Shown here piece by piece: positions 39,001 through 47,768 of a stretch of DNA of 64,000 nucleotides (its first letter is position 1; each line of letters starts with the position of its first letter). The notes beneath the pieces were generated by a model, which saw only the letters and a program-made list of their open reading frames with translations, was not told the origin of the DNA and did no database searches. Position numbers and translations under genes: made by a program. The stretch lies in the NCBI RefSeq assembly GCF_030813595.1, contig NZ_JAUSUH010000001.1:124001-188000 (forward strand). The letters are read 5' to 3'. The DNA comes from Ancylobacter vacuolatus (GTDB lineage Bacteria; Pseudomonadota; Alphaproteobacteria; Rhizobiales; Xanthobacteraceae).

Positions 39001-39501
39001 GGCTCCATGGCCGGGCGCCTCGCCGCCACGGTGGTGAGCCGGCAGGAGCGGCGCACCAAGAGCGGAAACAAGATGGGTATCGTTGGCCTTTCTGACCCTT
39101 CCGGCCAGTTCGAGGCGGTGCTGTTCTCGGAAGCGCTGGCGCAGTACCGCGAATTGCTGGAACCCGGCAAGGCGCTGCTGCTGCAGGTCTCGGCCGAATT
39201 GCAGGGCGAGGATGTGCGCGCCCGCATCCAGACGGTGGAGCCGCTCGATCAGGCCGCGTCGAAGATGCAAAAGGGCATGCGCGTCTTCCTTCGCTCGCCC
39301 GAGCCGCTGGAAAGCGTGGCCACCCGGCTCGGCTCGCTCGGTGGCGGGCGCGGCGATGGTGAAGTGTCGCTGGTGCTGCTGCTGGGCGAGCGTGGCGATA
39401 CCGAGGTCGAGGTAAAGCTGCCCGGCCGCTTCAGCCTGTCGCCGCAGATCGCCGGCGCGCTGAAGGCGGTTCCCGGCGTCGAAATGGTCGAGATGGCGTA
39501 G
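36067..39501 (+). CDS. dnaE: DNA polymerase III subunit alpha
   Basis: Replicative polymerase, 1144 residues. The PHP domain starts at [14 protein letters not shown] (about residue 10); catalytic acidic residues sit in [36 protein letters not shown] and [20 protein letters not shown] are family motifs. A C-terminal OB fold is seen near 970-1060 ([19 protein letters not shown]). The ATG at 36067 follows CGGGAGGATTAGAG. The gene stands alone behind the SOS peptide region. This is the primary DnaE type, not the ImuC/DnaE2 mutasome form. Confidence 0.97.
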   Translation: [1144 protein letters not shown]

Positions 39502-39747
39502 CGCCCGGTCGGTGCGACCGTCACCGCAACGGATGCCGGGCGGCGCGGTATCCGCGCAGGCCAGCTGCCGGGCGCAGGCCGGCGAACGGCCGACGGGGCG
39601 TATCGCCAATCTGCCAGAGCACGTATCACCATTCATCCTGAGGGCGCCGGCTGCCATGCGCCGGCCGTAAGCTGCGCCGTGTTCATTGGCGGCCCGAGAC
39701 GCTGCGGCGCCGCTCAACCCGCGCGCGCAGCGGCCCGCCGGATTCGA
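39502..39747. other. GC-rich intergenic region downstream of dnaE
   Basis: I see no ORF, RNA gene or clear terminator in the first 245 bases after dnaE. Base composition is normal for the genome here; it falls sharply only after about 39830. Confidence 0.3.
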
Positions 39748-39753
39748 TTGACA
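39748..39753 (+). promoter_or_regulatory. Isolated TTGACA element upstream of the AT-rich region
   Basis: A perfect -35-like TTGACA stands 78 bases before the 47-codon ORF at 39831. No good -10 hexamer lies 16-18 bases downstream (GTCACT is the best), so the promoter assignment is weak. Confidence 0.25.
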
Positions 39754-39830
39754 CACCTGTGCGCGGGGACGTCACTGTCGCGTTGCCGGCCGGCATGCGG
39801 ACGCCTGATCGCCATCCTCAGGGAGATCGG

Positions 39831-39974
39831 ATGAACCGGGAAACGGTAATCAACTCAGAGTTGAGCTTGGTTGCGCTTAGCATATCCGGGAGACGCCATG
39901 TGTTTCTCTCTATTTCTAAATCATTTCCGTACGGTTTCATGATGCCATTGGCGGCGTTTTTGCTTGATCTTTGA
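39831..39974 (+). CDS. Possible small ORF upstream of the sulfotransferase gene
   Basis: A 47-codon ORF beginning MNRETVINSELSLVAL, with AGGGAG five bases before the ATG. It contains no obvious signal peptide, though the C-terminal part (YGFMMPLAAFLLDL) is hydrophobic. It ends seven bases before the sulfotransferase ATG. The local base composition is strikingly AT-rich (around 45% G+C by eye), unlike flanking genes. No family is recognised. It may be a leader peptide, a short acquired gene, or no gene at all. Confidence 0.35.
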   Translation: MNRETVINSELSLVALSISGRRHVFLSISKSFPYGFMMPLAAFLLDL

Positions 39975-39981
39975 AGAATAA

Positions 39982-40890
39982 ATGCCTCTTTGCCGGAGAA
40001 GGTCACGAGGGGCAATCACGGCGGTGGTACTCGAGGGTTCTGAAAAGCGGCGGGCAATTCTGGTCCTGGGCATGCACAGGAGCGGCACGTCGGCACTCAC
40101 GCGGACGGTCAATCTCCTGGGAGCCGCGACTCCGCAGACATTGATGGGCGCCACGTCGGGGAACCTGCGCGGGCACTGGGAATCGAAGCCGATCGTCGAC
40201 TTGAATGACGAAATTCTCGCGGCCTGCGGGCACCGCTGGTATTCGCGCCGGCGTATTACGGTCTCGCCGATCGACGTGGTGCGTGCCAATGGCATGTGGC
40301 AACGGCTGCGCGATACACTGGATAGCGAATTTGAAAGCGCCTCGACGGTGGTCCTGAAGGACCCGCGCATCAGCCGTCTGGTTCCCCTCTACCGTGAGGC
40401 GCTGACCGAGGCAGGCTATGCCGTTGAGGCTGTGCTCACGCTGCGCAACCCGCTGGAGGTCGCCGAGTCGCTGGCGCGCCGCGACGACATGGAACCGCGC
40501 CGGGCGCTGGGCCTGTGGATGCGCTACACTCTGGATGCCGAGCGCGGCACGCGCGGACTGCCCCGCGCCCTGGTCGTCTACGACGCCCTGCTCGAGGACT
40601 GGCGCGGCACGACGGGACGGATGAAGCGCCAACTCGGCGGCCAATGGCCAGAGGTGACGCCAGAGATTGCCGCGACGATCGACGAGTTCCTGACCCCGAC
40701 GCTGCGTCATCACACGATCGAGGTGCCCAGGGGCGGGCTCGGGCGTGCGGCGATTTCCGGCCTCCTCTATCGCGACATGGCCCGCGCCCTGATCGATTCC
40801 CCTTCGTCGACGCCGGGATTGCTGTCTTCCACCCTGGCCGAGTGGAGCCTGCTTGCCAGCCGTTCCACCGGTGGCCTGGTGGCGGCGTAG
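39982..40890 (+). CDS. Sulfotransferase family protein
   Basis: Protein of 302 residues in the sulfotransferase superfamily. ILVLGMHRSGTSALTR (about 25-41) is the 5'-phosphosulfate loop for PAPS, and TVVLKDPRISRLVPLYREAL (about 115-135) the 3'-phosphate motif. The acceptor is not predictable; relatives near polysaccharide loci act on glycans. No such locus is here: it stands between dnaE and rpsB. The start is uncertain because no good ribosome-binding site precedes ATG 39982; GTG 40024 is an alternative. Confidence 0.8.
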   Translation: MPLCRRRSRGAITAVVLEGSEKRRAILVLGMHRSGTSALTRTVNLLGAATPQTLMGATSGNLRGHWESKPIVDLNDEILAACGHRWYSRRRITVSPIDVVRANGMWQRLRDTLDSEFESASTVVLKDPRISRLVPLYREALTEAGYAVEAVLTLRNPLEVAESLARRDDMEPRRALGLWMRYTLDAERGTRGLPRALVVYDALLEDWRGTTGRMKRQLGGQWPEVTPEIAATIDEFLTPTLRHHTIEVPRGGLGRAAISGLLYRDMARALIDSPSSTPGLLSSTLAEWSLLASRSTGGLVAA

Positions 40891-40898
40891 GCGCGGAC

Positions 40899-40927
40899 TT
40901 GCCACATGGATCGCACTCCCCTATAAG
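40899..40927 (+). promoter_or_regulatory. Promoter of rpsB-tsf
   Basis: TTGCCA at 40899-40904 and TATAAG at 40922-40927 are 17 bases apart. The predicted start near 40934 leaves a 5' leader of about 134 bases containing a GTCAC/GTGAC hairpin near 40970-40982, which could serve in control by ribosomal protein S2. Confidence 0.7.
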
Positions 40928-41067
40928 CCGCGCCATTCCGCACGCGGACTCGCGGCCGGAAGCCCATTGTCACGACGTGACGCGGGCTCCAGCGCCGCTC
41001 CGGTGCCGTAAGCCGAATTCCTCGGCACGGCCATGTCCGCGGAGGCCCAACCGGACGAGAGACGACA

Positions 41068-42066
41068 ATGGCGCTCCCTGACTACACCATGCGCCAGCTC
41101 CTGGAAGCTGGCGTGCATTTCGGGCATCAGTCCCACCGCTGGAACCCGAAGATGGCCCCGTTCATCTTCGGCACCCGCAACAACATTCACATTCTCGACC
41201 TGGCCCAGACCGTGCCGGCGCTCCACCGCGCCCTGCAGGCCGTGTCCGACACCGTGGCCCGTGGCGGCCGCGTTCTGTTCGTCGGCACCAAGCGCCAGGC
41301 GGCTGATGCCGTGGCCGATGCTGCCAAGCGCTCGGCACAGTACTATGTGAACTCCCGCTGGCTCGGCGGCATGCTGACCAACTGGAAGACCATTTCCCAC
41401 TCCATCGCCCGCCTGAAGAAGCTCGAAGAGCTGCTCGCGGCCGGCGAGGGTGTTGGCTACACCAAGAAGGAGCGCCTGACGCTCCAGCGCGAGAAGGAAA
41501 AGCTCGATCGCGCGCTTGGTGGCATTCGTGACATGGGCGGCATCCCCGACCTGCTGTTCGTCATCGACACCAACAAGGAAGACCTGGCGGTCGCCGAGGC
41601 CCGCCGCCTTGGCATTCCGGTCGCGGCCATCCTCGACACCAATTGCGATCCCGACGGCATCGCCTTCCCGGTTCCCGGCAATGACGACGCCGGTCGCGCC
41701 ATCAACCTCTATTGCGATCTCGTCGCCCGTGCCGCCATTGACGGCATTGGCCGCTCCCATGGCGATCTCGGCATCGACATTGGCGCTTCCGAGGCTCCGA
41801 TGGTTGAGGACCTGCCGGCCGAGACCGCCTGGACCAGCCTGGAATCGCTGTCGGGGCCGCGTGGCATTGCCGACGACCTGAAGAAGCTGACGGGCGTTTC
41901 CCCCGCGATCGAGAAGCAGCTGACCGACCTCGGCATCTTCCATTTCTGGCAGATCGCCGCGCTCAACGCTGACGACGCTCACCGTCTCGGCGAAGAAGTC
42001 GGCCTGCCGGGTCGTGTCGATGGCTGGGTGGCGCAGGCCAAGGAGCTGACCGCCGAGGTCGAGTGA
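41068..42066 (+). CDS. rpsB: 30S ribosomal protein S2 with C-terminal extension
   Basis: S2, 332 residues. [20 protein letters not shown] at the start and [13 protein letters not shown] are diagnostic. Residues after about 230 form an extension absent from Escherichia coli S2 (about 240 residues). It ends in a helix-hairpin-helix-like segment, [20 protein letters not shown] then [20 protein letters not shown]. Extended S2 occurs in related Rhizobiales. First gene of rpsB-tsf. Confidence 0.96.
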   Translation: MALPDYTMRQLLEAGVHFGHQSHRWNPKMAPFIFGTRNNIHILDLAQTVPALHRALQAVSDTVARGGRVLFVGTKRQAADAVADAAKRSAQYYVNSRWLGGMLTNWKTISHSIARLKKLEELLAAGEGVGYTKKERLTLQREKEKLDRALGGIRDMGGIPDLLFVIDTNKEDLAVAEARRLGIPVAAILDTNCDPDGIAFPVPGNDDAGRAINLYCDLVARAAIDGIGRSHGDLGIDIGASEAPMVEDLPAETAWTSLESLSGPRGIADDLKKLTGVSPAIEKQLTDLGIFHFWQIAALNADDAHRLGEEVGLPGRVDGWVAQAKELTAEVE

Positions 42067-42189
42067 CCCCGGCGTCCGCTTCGCAACGGCGTCACATTTC
42101 GGCGCCAAGCATTGTATCGCACGGCCGGCCCGGATTCCTTCCGGCCGGCCGTGTCGTCGATTGACACAGAGATCGTTGAGGAACGGAAC

Positions 42190-43113
42190 ATGGCCAACAT
42201 CACCGCGGGCATGGTGAAGGAGCTGCGCGAGAAGACCGGCGCCGGCATGATGGACTGCAAGGCCGCGCTGACCGAGGTTGACGGCGACATCGAGGCCGCC
42301 ATCGACTGGCTGCGCAAGAAGGGCCTCGCCAAGGCCGCCAAGAAGGCCGGGCGCGTCGCCGCCGAGGGCCTTATCGGCCTCGCCGTGTCGGGAACGACGG
42401 GCGTTGTCGTCGAAGTGAATTCCGAGACCGACTTCGTCGCCCGCAACGAGCAGTTCCAGCAGCTGGTGCGCGACATTGCCGCCGTGGCGCTCGGCGCCGA
42501 GGACGATGTCGAGGCGTTGAAGGCGGCTGCCTACCCGGCCGGCGCCACCGTCGCCGACGCCATCAACACCGCCGTCGCCACGATCGGCGAGCATATGAAC
42601 CTGCGCCGCTCCAAGAAGCTCTCCGTCTCGGCGGGCGTCATCGGCTCCTATGTCCATGGGTCGGTCGGCGAGGGCCTCGGCAAGATCGGCGTGCTGGTCG
42701 CGCTCGAGTCGGAAGGCAAGGCGGAAGAACTCGCCGCGCTCGGCCGCCAGATTGCGATGCATGTCGCCGCGGCCAACCCGCAGGCGCTCGATTCGTCCAG
42801 CATCGCCGAGGACGTGATCGCGCGCGAGAAGGGCGTTCTCGCCGAGAAGGCCAAGGCCTCCGGCAAGCCCGACAATGTGGTCGAGAAGATCGTCGAGAGC
42901 GGCCTGAAGACCTATTTCAAGGAAGTCACGCTGGTTGAGCAGGCTTTCATCCATGACCCGTCGAAGACGGTCGCCCAGGCGGTGAAGGAAAGCGAAGGCA
43001 AGGTCGGCGCGCCGATCAAACTCGTCGGCTTCGTCCGCTTCGGCCTTGGCGAGGGTGTCGAGAAGCAGGAAAGCGATTTCGCCGCCGAAGTCGCTGCAGC
43101 CGCCGGCGTCTGA
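42190..43113 (+). CDS. tsf: Elongation factor Ts
   Basis: EF-Ts, 307 residues, the nucleotide exchange factor for EF-Tu. [21 protein letters not shown] at the start and [17 protein letters not shown] near 80 are the two signatures. GAGGAACGGAAC precedes the ATG at 42190. It lies 123 bases downstream of rpsB, in the usual order. Confidence 0.97.
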   Translation: MANITAGMVKELREKTGAGMMDCKAALTEVDGDIEAAIDWLRKKGLAKAAKKAGRVAAEGLIGLAVSGTTGVVVEVNSETDFVARNEQFQQLVRDIAAVALGAEDDVEALKAAAYPAGATVADAINTAVATIGEHMNLRRSKKLSVSAGVIGSYVHGSVGEGLGKIGVLVALESEGKAEELAALGRQIAMHVAAANPQALDSSSIAEDVIAREKGVLAEKAKASGKPDNVVEKIVESGLKTYFKEVTLVEQAFIHDPSKTVAQAVKESEGKVGAPIKLVGFVRFGLGEGVEKQESDFAAEVAAAAGV

Positions 43114-43136
43114 GCGCGATCTTACGTTGATAAGTC

Positions 43137-43171
43137 ACGCCGGGCCGCCCATGGGCAGTCCGGCGTGTTTT
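43137..43171 (+). terminator. Intrinsic terminator after tsf
   Basis: A hairpin ACGCCGG/CCGGCGT (43137-43143 with 43160-43166), with inner pairing GCCC/GGGC, is followed by GTTTT. It is placed 24 bases after tsf and before pyrH. Confidence 0.65.
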
Positions 43172-43214
43172 ACTGTGCGCGCCGTCGCGAGTCGCGCCAA
43201 TCCAGAGGTGCCCC

Positions 43215-43946
43215 ATGTCGATCCCTCAGCCGCACGGCGCCCTCTATGGGCGGGTCTTGGTCAAGGTTTCCGGTGAGGCGTTGATGGGGAACGAGGCGTT
43301 CGGGCTGCACTGGCCGACCATCGAGAACATCGCCCAGGATCTCGTCGAAGCGCGTGCCACGGGGGCGGAGATTGCCGTGGTGGTGGGCGGCGGCAACATC
43401 CTGCGCGGCGCAAGCGTGGCAGGGCAGGGGCTCGATCGCGCCACCGCCGACCATATGGGCATGCTGGCGACGGTGATGAACGCGCTTGCGCTGGAGAAGG
43501 CGGTCGAGAAGGCCGGCGTTCCCGCCCGTACACTCTCTGCCATTCCCATGCCGACCATCTGCGAGCCCTACGCCCGGCAGACCGCCTCGCGCCACCTGGC
43601 GCGCGGGCGTATCGTGCTGCTGGCCGGCGGCACCGGCAATCCCTATTTCACCACCGATACCGGCGCCGTGCTGCGCGCCGCCGAGCTTGAATGCGACGCG
43701 GTGATGAAGGCGACCAATGTCGACGGCGTCTACACGGCCGATCCCAAGCGGGACCCATCGGCGCAGCGCTATGACCGCCTCACCCATGATGAAGCGCTGG
43801 CTAAGGACCTGAAGGTCATGGATGCTGCTGCCTTCGCGCTGGCGCGGGAAGCCAAGCTGCCGATCGTCGTCTTCTCCATCCGGGAGCCCGGGGCCATTGC
43901 CGCCGCTCTCCGTGGCGAGGGTCGCGCGACGACGGTGGCGCCCTAG
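43215..43946 (+). CDS. pyrH: UMP kinase
   Basis: PyrH, 243 residues, of the amino-acid-kinase fold, phosphorylates UMP to [21 protein letters not shown] (about 11-28), [14 protein letters not shown] and [16 protein letters not shown] are conserved. AGAGGTG precedes the ATG. It lies between tsf and frr as in most Proteobacteria. Confidence 0.97.
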   Translation: MSIPQPHGALYGRVLVKVSGEALMGNEAFGLHWPTIENIAQDLVEARATGAEIAVVVGGGNILRGASVAGQGLDRATADHMGMLATVMNALALEKAVEKAGVPARTLSAIPMPTICEPYARQTASRHLARGRIVLLAGGTGNPYFTTDTGAVLRAAELECDAVMKATNVDGVYTADPKRDPSAQRYDRLTHDEALAKDLKVMDAAAFALAREAKLPIVVFSIREPGAIAAALRGEGRATTVAP

Positions 43947-44090
43947 CTTTTCCGAGCGAATGGCGCCGGCGCTATCCGCACGGCAGGTGTGGTTGTCGCG
44001 TAAGGCTTGCCACGGGCGCGTTTAGGTTGGATAAGCCGCCAACCGGCGCCCGTCGGCCGCGTGCCGGCTGATGTATGAATGAGGTTCGTG

Positions 44091-44654
44091 ATGAGCACTG
44101 GTCCGATTGACATTGCCGATATCAAGCGTCGCATGCAGGGCGCGATTTCCGTTCTGAAGACCGAGCTTTCGGGCCTGCGCACCGGCCGAGCCTCGGCCAG
44201 TCTGCTGGAGCCGATCCAGGTCAATGCCTATGGCAGCAACATGCCGCTCAACCAGGTCGCGTCGGTAAACGTGCCGGAGCCGCGGCTGCTGTCGGTTCAG
44301 GTGTGGGACCGGGGCATGGTGGCGGCGGTCGAGAAGGCCATCCGCGACTCCAATCTGGGCCTCAACCCCCAGACCGAAGGGCAGGTTCTACGCGTGCGCA
44401 TTCCCGAGCTGACGCAGGATCGCCGTCAGGAACTGGTCAAGGTGGCGCATAAATATTCCGAGGCCGCGCGCGTCTCCGTGCGCCATGTGCGGCGCGACGG
44501 ACTCGACACCATCAAGAAGGCGGAAAAGGACGGCGAGATGAGTTCCGACGACCTGGACCGGCTCGCCGAGCAGGTCCAGAAGGCGACGGACCAGTTCATT
44601 GCCGAGATCGACCAGGTCGTTGCCGCGAAGGAAAAGGAAATCCTCGCGGTCTAG
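44091..44654 (+). CDS. frr: Ribosome recycling factor
   Basis: RRF, 187 residues, splits post-termination ribosomes with [23 protein letters not shown] and [20 protein letters not shown] are the family motifs. I chose ATG 44091 over the in-frame ATG at 44079, since it gives the usual length. Both have weak ribosome-binding sites. Confidence 0.96.
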   Translation: MSTGPIDIADIKRRMQGAISVLKTELSGLRTGRASASLLEPIQVNAYGSNMPLNQVASVNVPEPRLLSVQVWDRGMVAAVEKAIRDSNLGLNPQTEGQVLRVRIPELTQDRRQELVKVAHKYSEAARVSVRHVRRDGLDTIKKAEKDGEMSSDDLDRLAEQVQKATDQFIAEIDQVVAAKEKEILAV

Positions 44655-44677
44655 TCGGCGGGCGCCAGGGGGGCACC

Positions 44678-45463
44678 GTGAACATTGCAAGGCGTGGCGA
44701 GGCCTCAGGTGCCGCCATCGAGACCGTTGGGAGCGAGGCAAACTCGCTGTGCCCGGTGCCGCGCCACGTCGCCATTATCATGGACGGCAATGGACGTTGG
44801 GCGAAGAGCCAGGGCCTGCCGCGTTTCGAGGGGCACCGGCGCGGGGCCGAGGCCGTTCGCCGCGCCGTCGCCGACGCCAAGGATCTCGGCATCGAGGCGT
44901 TGACTCTCTACAGCTTTTCCAGCGAAAACTGGTCACGTCCGGAGCGTGAGATCGGCGAGCTGATGGGGCTGCTCAAGCGCTTCATTCGCTCCGACCTCAA
45001 GGATCTTCACGCCAAGAATGTGCGCCTGCGTATCATCGGCGAAGGTCATCCCACCGATGGCGAAGTTCAGGCGATGTTCGACGAGGCGCAGGCGCTCACC
45101 CGGGACAATACCGGGGTGCGGCTGACGGTGGCGTTCAATTATGGCTCGCGCGGCGAGATCGCCCGTGCGGCGCAGGCGCTCGCGCGGCAGGTAGCGGCAG
45201 GCGAGATTTGCGCTGAGGACATCACCACTGAGCGCTTTTCTGAGGCGCTCGACACGGCGGGGCTGCCGCCGCTCGATCTGATGATCCGCACCAGCGGCGA
45301 GCAGCGTCTGTCGAATTTCCTGCTTTGGCAGGCCGCCTATGCCGAGCTGGTGTTCCTGCCGGTCTTCTGGCCGGACTTCAATCGGAGCTGGCTGGAGCAA
45401 GCGCTTGGTGAGTACCGCCGGCGCGAGCGCCGCTTCGGCGGCGTCGACGCCGGGGAAAGCTGA
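44678..45463 (+). CDS. uppS: Isoprenyl transferase (undecaprenyl diphosphate synthase)
   Basis: Cis-prenyltransferase, 261 residues, that makes the lipid carrier for peptidoglycan and O-antigen. HVAIIMDGNGRWAKSQGLPR (about 28-47) holds the catalytic Asp, and MIRTSGEQRLSNFLLWQAAY the second conserved region. It starts with GTG at 44678, after AGGGGGGCACC. The order frr-uppS-cdsA is standard. Confidence 0.96.
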   Translation: MNIARRGEASGAAIETVGSEANSLCPVPRHVAIIMDGNGRWAKSQGLPRFEGHRRGAEAVRRAVADAKDLGIEALTLYSFSSENWSRPEREIGELMGLLKRFIRSDLKDLHAKNVRLRIIGEGHPTDGEVQAMFDEAQALTRDNTGVRLTVAFNYGSRGEIARAAQALARQVAAGEICAEDITTERFSEALDTAGLPPLDLMIRTSGEQRLSNFLLWQAAYAELVFLPVFWPDFNRSWLEQALGEYRRRERRFGGVDAGES

Positions 45464-45467
45464 GCCG

Positions 45468-46289
45468 TTGCGTATTGGAGAGGATTTCCTGCCGCGCCTG
45501 GGCTCGGCGCTGGTGCTCGGGCCGTTCGTCATACTGGTGGCGGTGGTCGGCGGCTGGGCGTTCAGTACCCTTCTTGCGCTTGCCGCCGTCATACTGCTTT
45601 GGGAATGGCTGCGAATGATCGGGGCCAAACCGCGCACGCCGCTGCTGGTCATTGGCAGCGCGGCGCTGGTGGCGGCGATTCTGCTGCTCGCCATCCGCCC
45701 GCCTCCGGCTGCTATCGGCATCGTGGTTTTGGGGGCAATTACCGCAGCCCTCGTGGCTCGCTCCAATCGGGAGCGGCGGACCTGGGCGCCGTTCGGGGTG
45801 ATCTATGCCGGCGGGCTGGCGCTGCCCACCCTCATCCTGCGCGATGATGGTTCATTCGGGCTGGTGAGCCTGGTGTGGCTTCTGGCCGTGGTCTGGTCGA
45901 CCGACATCGCCGCCTATTTCTGCGGCCGCCTCATTGGCGGTCCTAAGCTCTGGCCGCGCGTCAGCCCCAACAAGACCTGGGCCGGCTCGCTCGGCGGGGC
46001 GTTCTTCGGGATGCTGGCGGGCATGGCCACACTGTCTTTGGCCGGTGTCGAGACCGCCTTGCTGGCGGCGCCGGTGGCGCTGCTGGCCAGCTTTGCCAGT
46101 CAGGGCGGCGACCTGTTCGAATCGGCGATGAAGCGACGTTTCCAGGTGAAGGATTCCAGCCGCCTGATTCCCGGCCATGGCGGGCTGATGGACCGGCTCG
46201 ACGGTTTTATCGCGGCGGCGGCGCTGGCGCTGCTGATCGGCTTGATACGGGCCCCCGACGCGCCGGCCCGCGGGTTTCTGCTGTGGTGA
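45468..46289 (+). CDS. cdsA: Phosphatidate cytidylyltransferase
   Basis: CdsA, 273 residues, makes CDP-diacylglycerol for phospholipid synthesis. There are several membrane helices, SPNKTWAGSLGG, and the CDP-alcohol signature in SAMKRRFQVKDSSRLIPGHG followed by GLMDRLD. The likely start is TTG at 45468, four bases after the uppS stop and behind GGGGAAAG, so translation is probably coupled. In related genomes dxr follows; here it does not. Confidence 0.93.
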   Translation: MRIGEDFLPRLGSALVLGPFVILVAVVGGWAFSTLLALAAVILLWEWLRMIGAKPRTPLLVIGSAALVAAILLLAIRPPPAAIGIVVLGAITAALVARSNRERRTWAPFGVIYAGGLALPTLILRDDGSFGLVSLVWLLAVVWSTDIAAYFCGRLIGGPKLWPRVSPNKTWAGSLGGAFFGMLAGMATLSLAGVETALLAAPVALLASFASQGGDLFESAMKRRFQVKDSSRLIPGHGGLMDRLDGFIAAAALALLIGLIRAPDAPARGFLLW

Positions 46290-46434
46290 TCCCCGCCGAT
46301 GCCGCCCGGTCAGCCGCGCCGTGCGTGCATCGCCGAATTTCAGGTATCGCGCCGCATTTTGCTCACCTTCGCCTTAAACGCTGCTTATGGAACAAGAGGC
46401 GCGCCCGTCGGCGTGCGTGTCTGGGAAATCGCTG

Positions 46435-47580
46435 ATGGAACTTCTTGCCTCGATGGGCGGCAATGCGAGCTGGCTGCTCGGCTATGTCGTGCCGTTCCTG
46501 TTCGTGCTGACGATCGTCGTGTTCTTCCACGAACTGGGCCATTTCTGGGTGGCGCGGCGGGCCGGGGTGAAGGTGGTGGCGTTCTCGATCGGCTTCGGCC
46601 CCGAGATCGTCGGCTTCAATGACCGGCATGGCACCCGCTGGAAGCTCTCGGCAATTCCCCTCGGCGGCTACGTCAAGTTCCTCGGCGACGAGAACGCGGC
46701 GAGCGCGCCCGACCGCGGCGCCATCGCCCATATGAGCGAGAGCGACCGCCGCGAGAGTTTCTTCCACAAATCTGTCGGCGCCCGGGCGGCGATCGTGGCG
46801 GCGGGGCCGATCGCCAATTTCATCCTGGCGATCGTCATCTTTGCCGGCTTGTTCATGACGGTGGGCCGGCAGGTGACGACCCCACAGGTCGACGCGGTGC
46901 AGGCCGGCAGCGCCGCCGAGCGCGCCGGCTTCCAGCCCAGCGACGTGATCCTCGCCATCAATGGCGATCCCATCGATTCGTTCGGCGACATGCAGCGCAT
47001 CGTCAGCGCCAATGCCGGCGAGGCGCTCGCCATCGAGGTCGAGCGCGGCGGGCAGCGACTCACCCTTGAGGCCACCCCGGACCTGCGCGAAGTCACCGAC
47101 ACTTTCGGTAATGTCCATCGCATCGGTGTGCTCGGTATCTCCCGCGACACCGGGGGAGGGCAGGTCCGCACCGAGCGATTCGGCCCGATCGAGGCCGTGA
47201 CCCAGGCGACGACCGAAGTGTGGTTCATCGTCGACCGTACGTTCAGCTATCTCGGCGGTGTTGTGACGGGGCGCGAGCGGGCCGACCAGCTGGGTGGGCC
47301 GATCCGGATCGCCCAGGTGTCCGGGCAGGTCGCGACCTTCGGAATCGCCGCTTTGCTGCAACTTGCCGCCGTTCTGTCGGTGTCGATCGGACTTCTTAAC
47401 CTCTTTCCGGTACCGCTTCTGGATGGCGGACATCTGCTTTTCTATGGCATCGAGGCGCTGCGCGGCCGACCGCTCAGCGAACGGGCCCAGGAGGTGGGTT
47501 TCCGCATCGGTCTGGCGCTTGTCCTGATGCTGATGCTGTTTGCGACGTGGAACGATATTCTCAACATATCAAAATCTTGA
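46435..47580 (+). CDS. rseP: RIP metalloprotease RseP
   Basis: Site-2 protease, 381 residues. The zinc site FFHELGHFWVARRAGV (HExxH) lies near the start, a PDZ domain near 130-210, and LFPVPLLDGGHLLFYGIEAL provides the second zinc motif. It cleaves anti-sigma factors and remnant signal peptides in the membrane. I chose ATG 46435 (MELLASMG) over ATG 46387, since the former follows GGAAATCG and gives the family length. Confidence 0.94.
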   Translation: MELLASMGGNASWLLGYVVPFLFVLTIVVFFHELGHFWVARRAGVKVVAFSIGFGPEIVGFNDRHGTRWKLSAIPLGGYVKFLGDENAASAPDRGAIAHMSESDRRESFFHKSVGARAAIVAAGPIANFILAIVIFAGLFMTVGRQVTTPQVDAVQAGSAAERAGFQPSDVILAINGDPIDSFGDMQRIVSANAGEALAIEVERGGQRLTLEATPDLREVTDTFGNVHRIGVLGISRDTGGGQVRTERFGPIEAVTQATTEVWFIVDRTFSYLGGVVTGRERADQLGGPIRIAQVSGQVATFGIAALLQLAAVLSVSIGLLNLFPVPLLDGGHLLFYGIEALRGRPLSERAQEVGFRIGLALVLMLMLFATWNDILNISKS

Positions 47581-47768
47581 GCTGGATTCAGGACGGCGTT
47601 GCCGAGGCGCCACGCCGTCCGGAAAAGGCACTGAAAGCGGCAGGTCCGGTTTGCAGGCTCTGGAAAAGTCTGTATCAAACGGAGTGCAGGGTGAGGAGTG
47701 TCGCCGGGTGTGCGCCTAGAGGTGTGCAGTCGGACGTCTCCCAGAACAACGGTAAGGTTGCGCACCAA

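Noticed and set aside
36061-39756. A 1231-codon open frame on the minus strand opposite dnaE
   Set aside because: It is a shadow of a GC-rich gene: third-position G/C bias keeps the opposite frame open. Composition is Arg/His/Gly-rich without family motifs, and dnaE is certain.
39895-39925. A third SOS box near GTTTCTCTCTATTTCT
   Set aside because: It resembles the box at 35762 by eye, but neither half is GTTC, so it fails the consensus.
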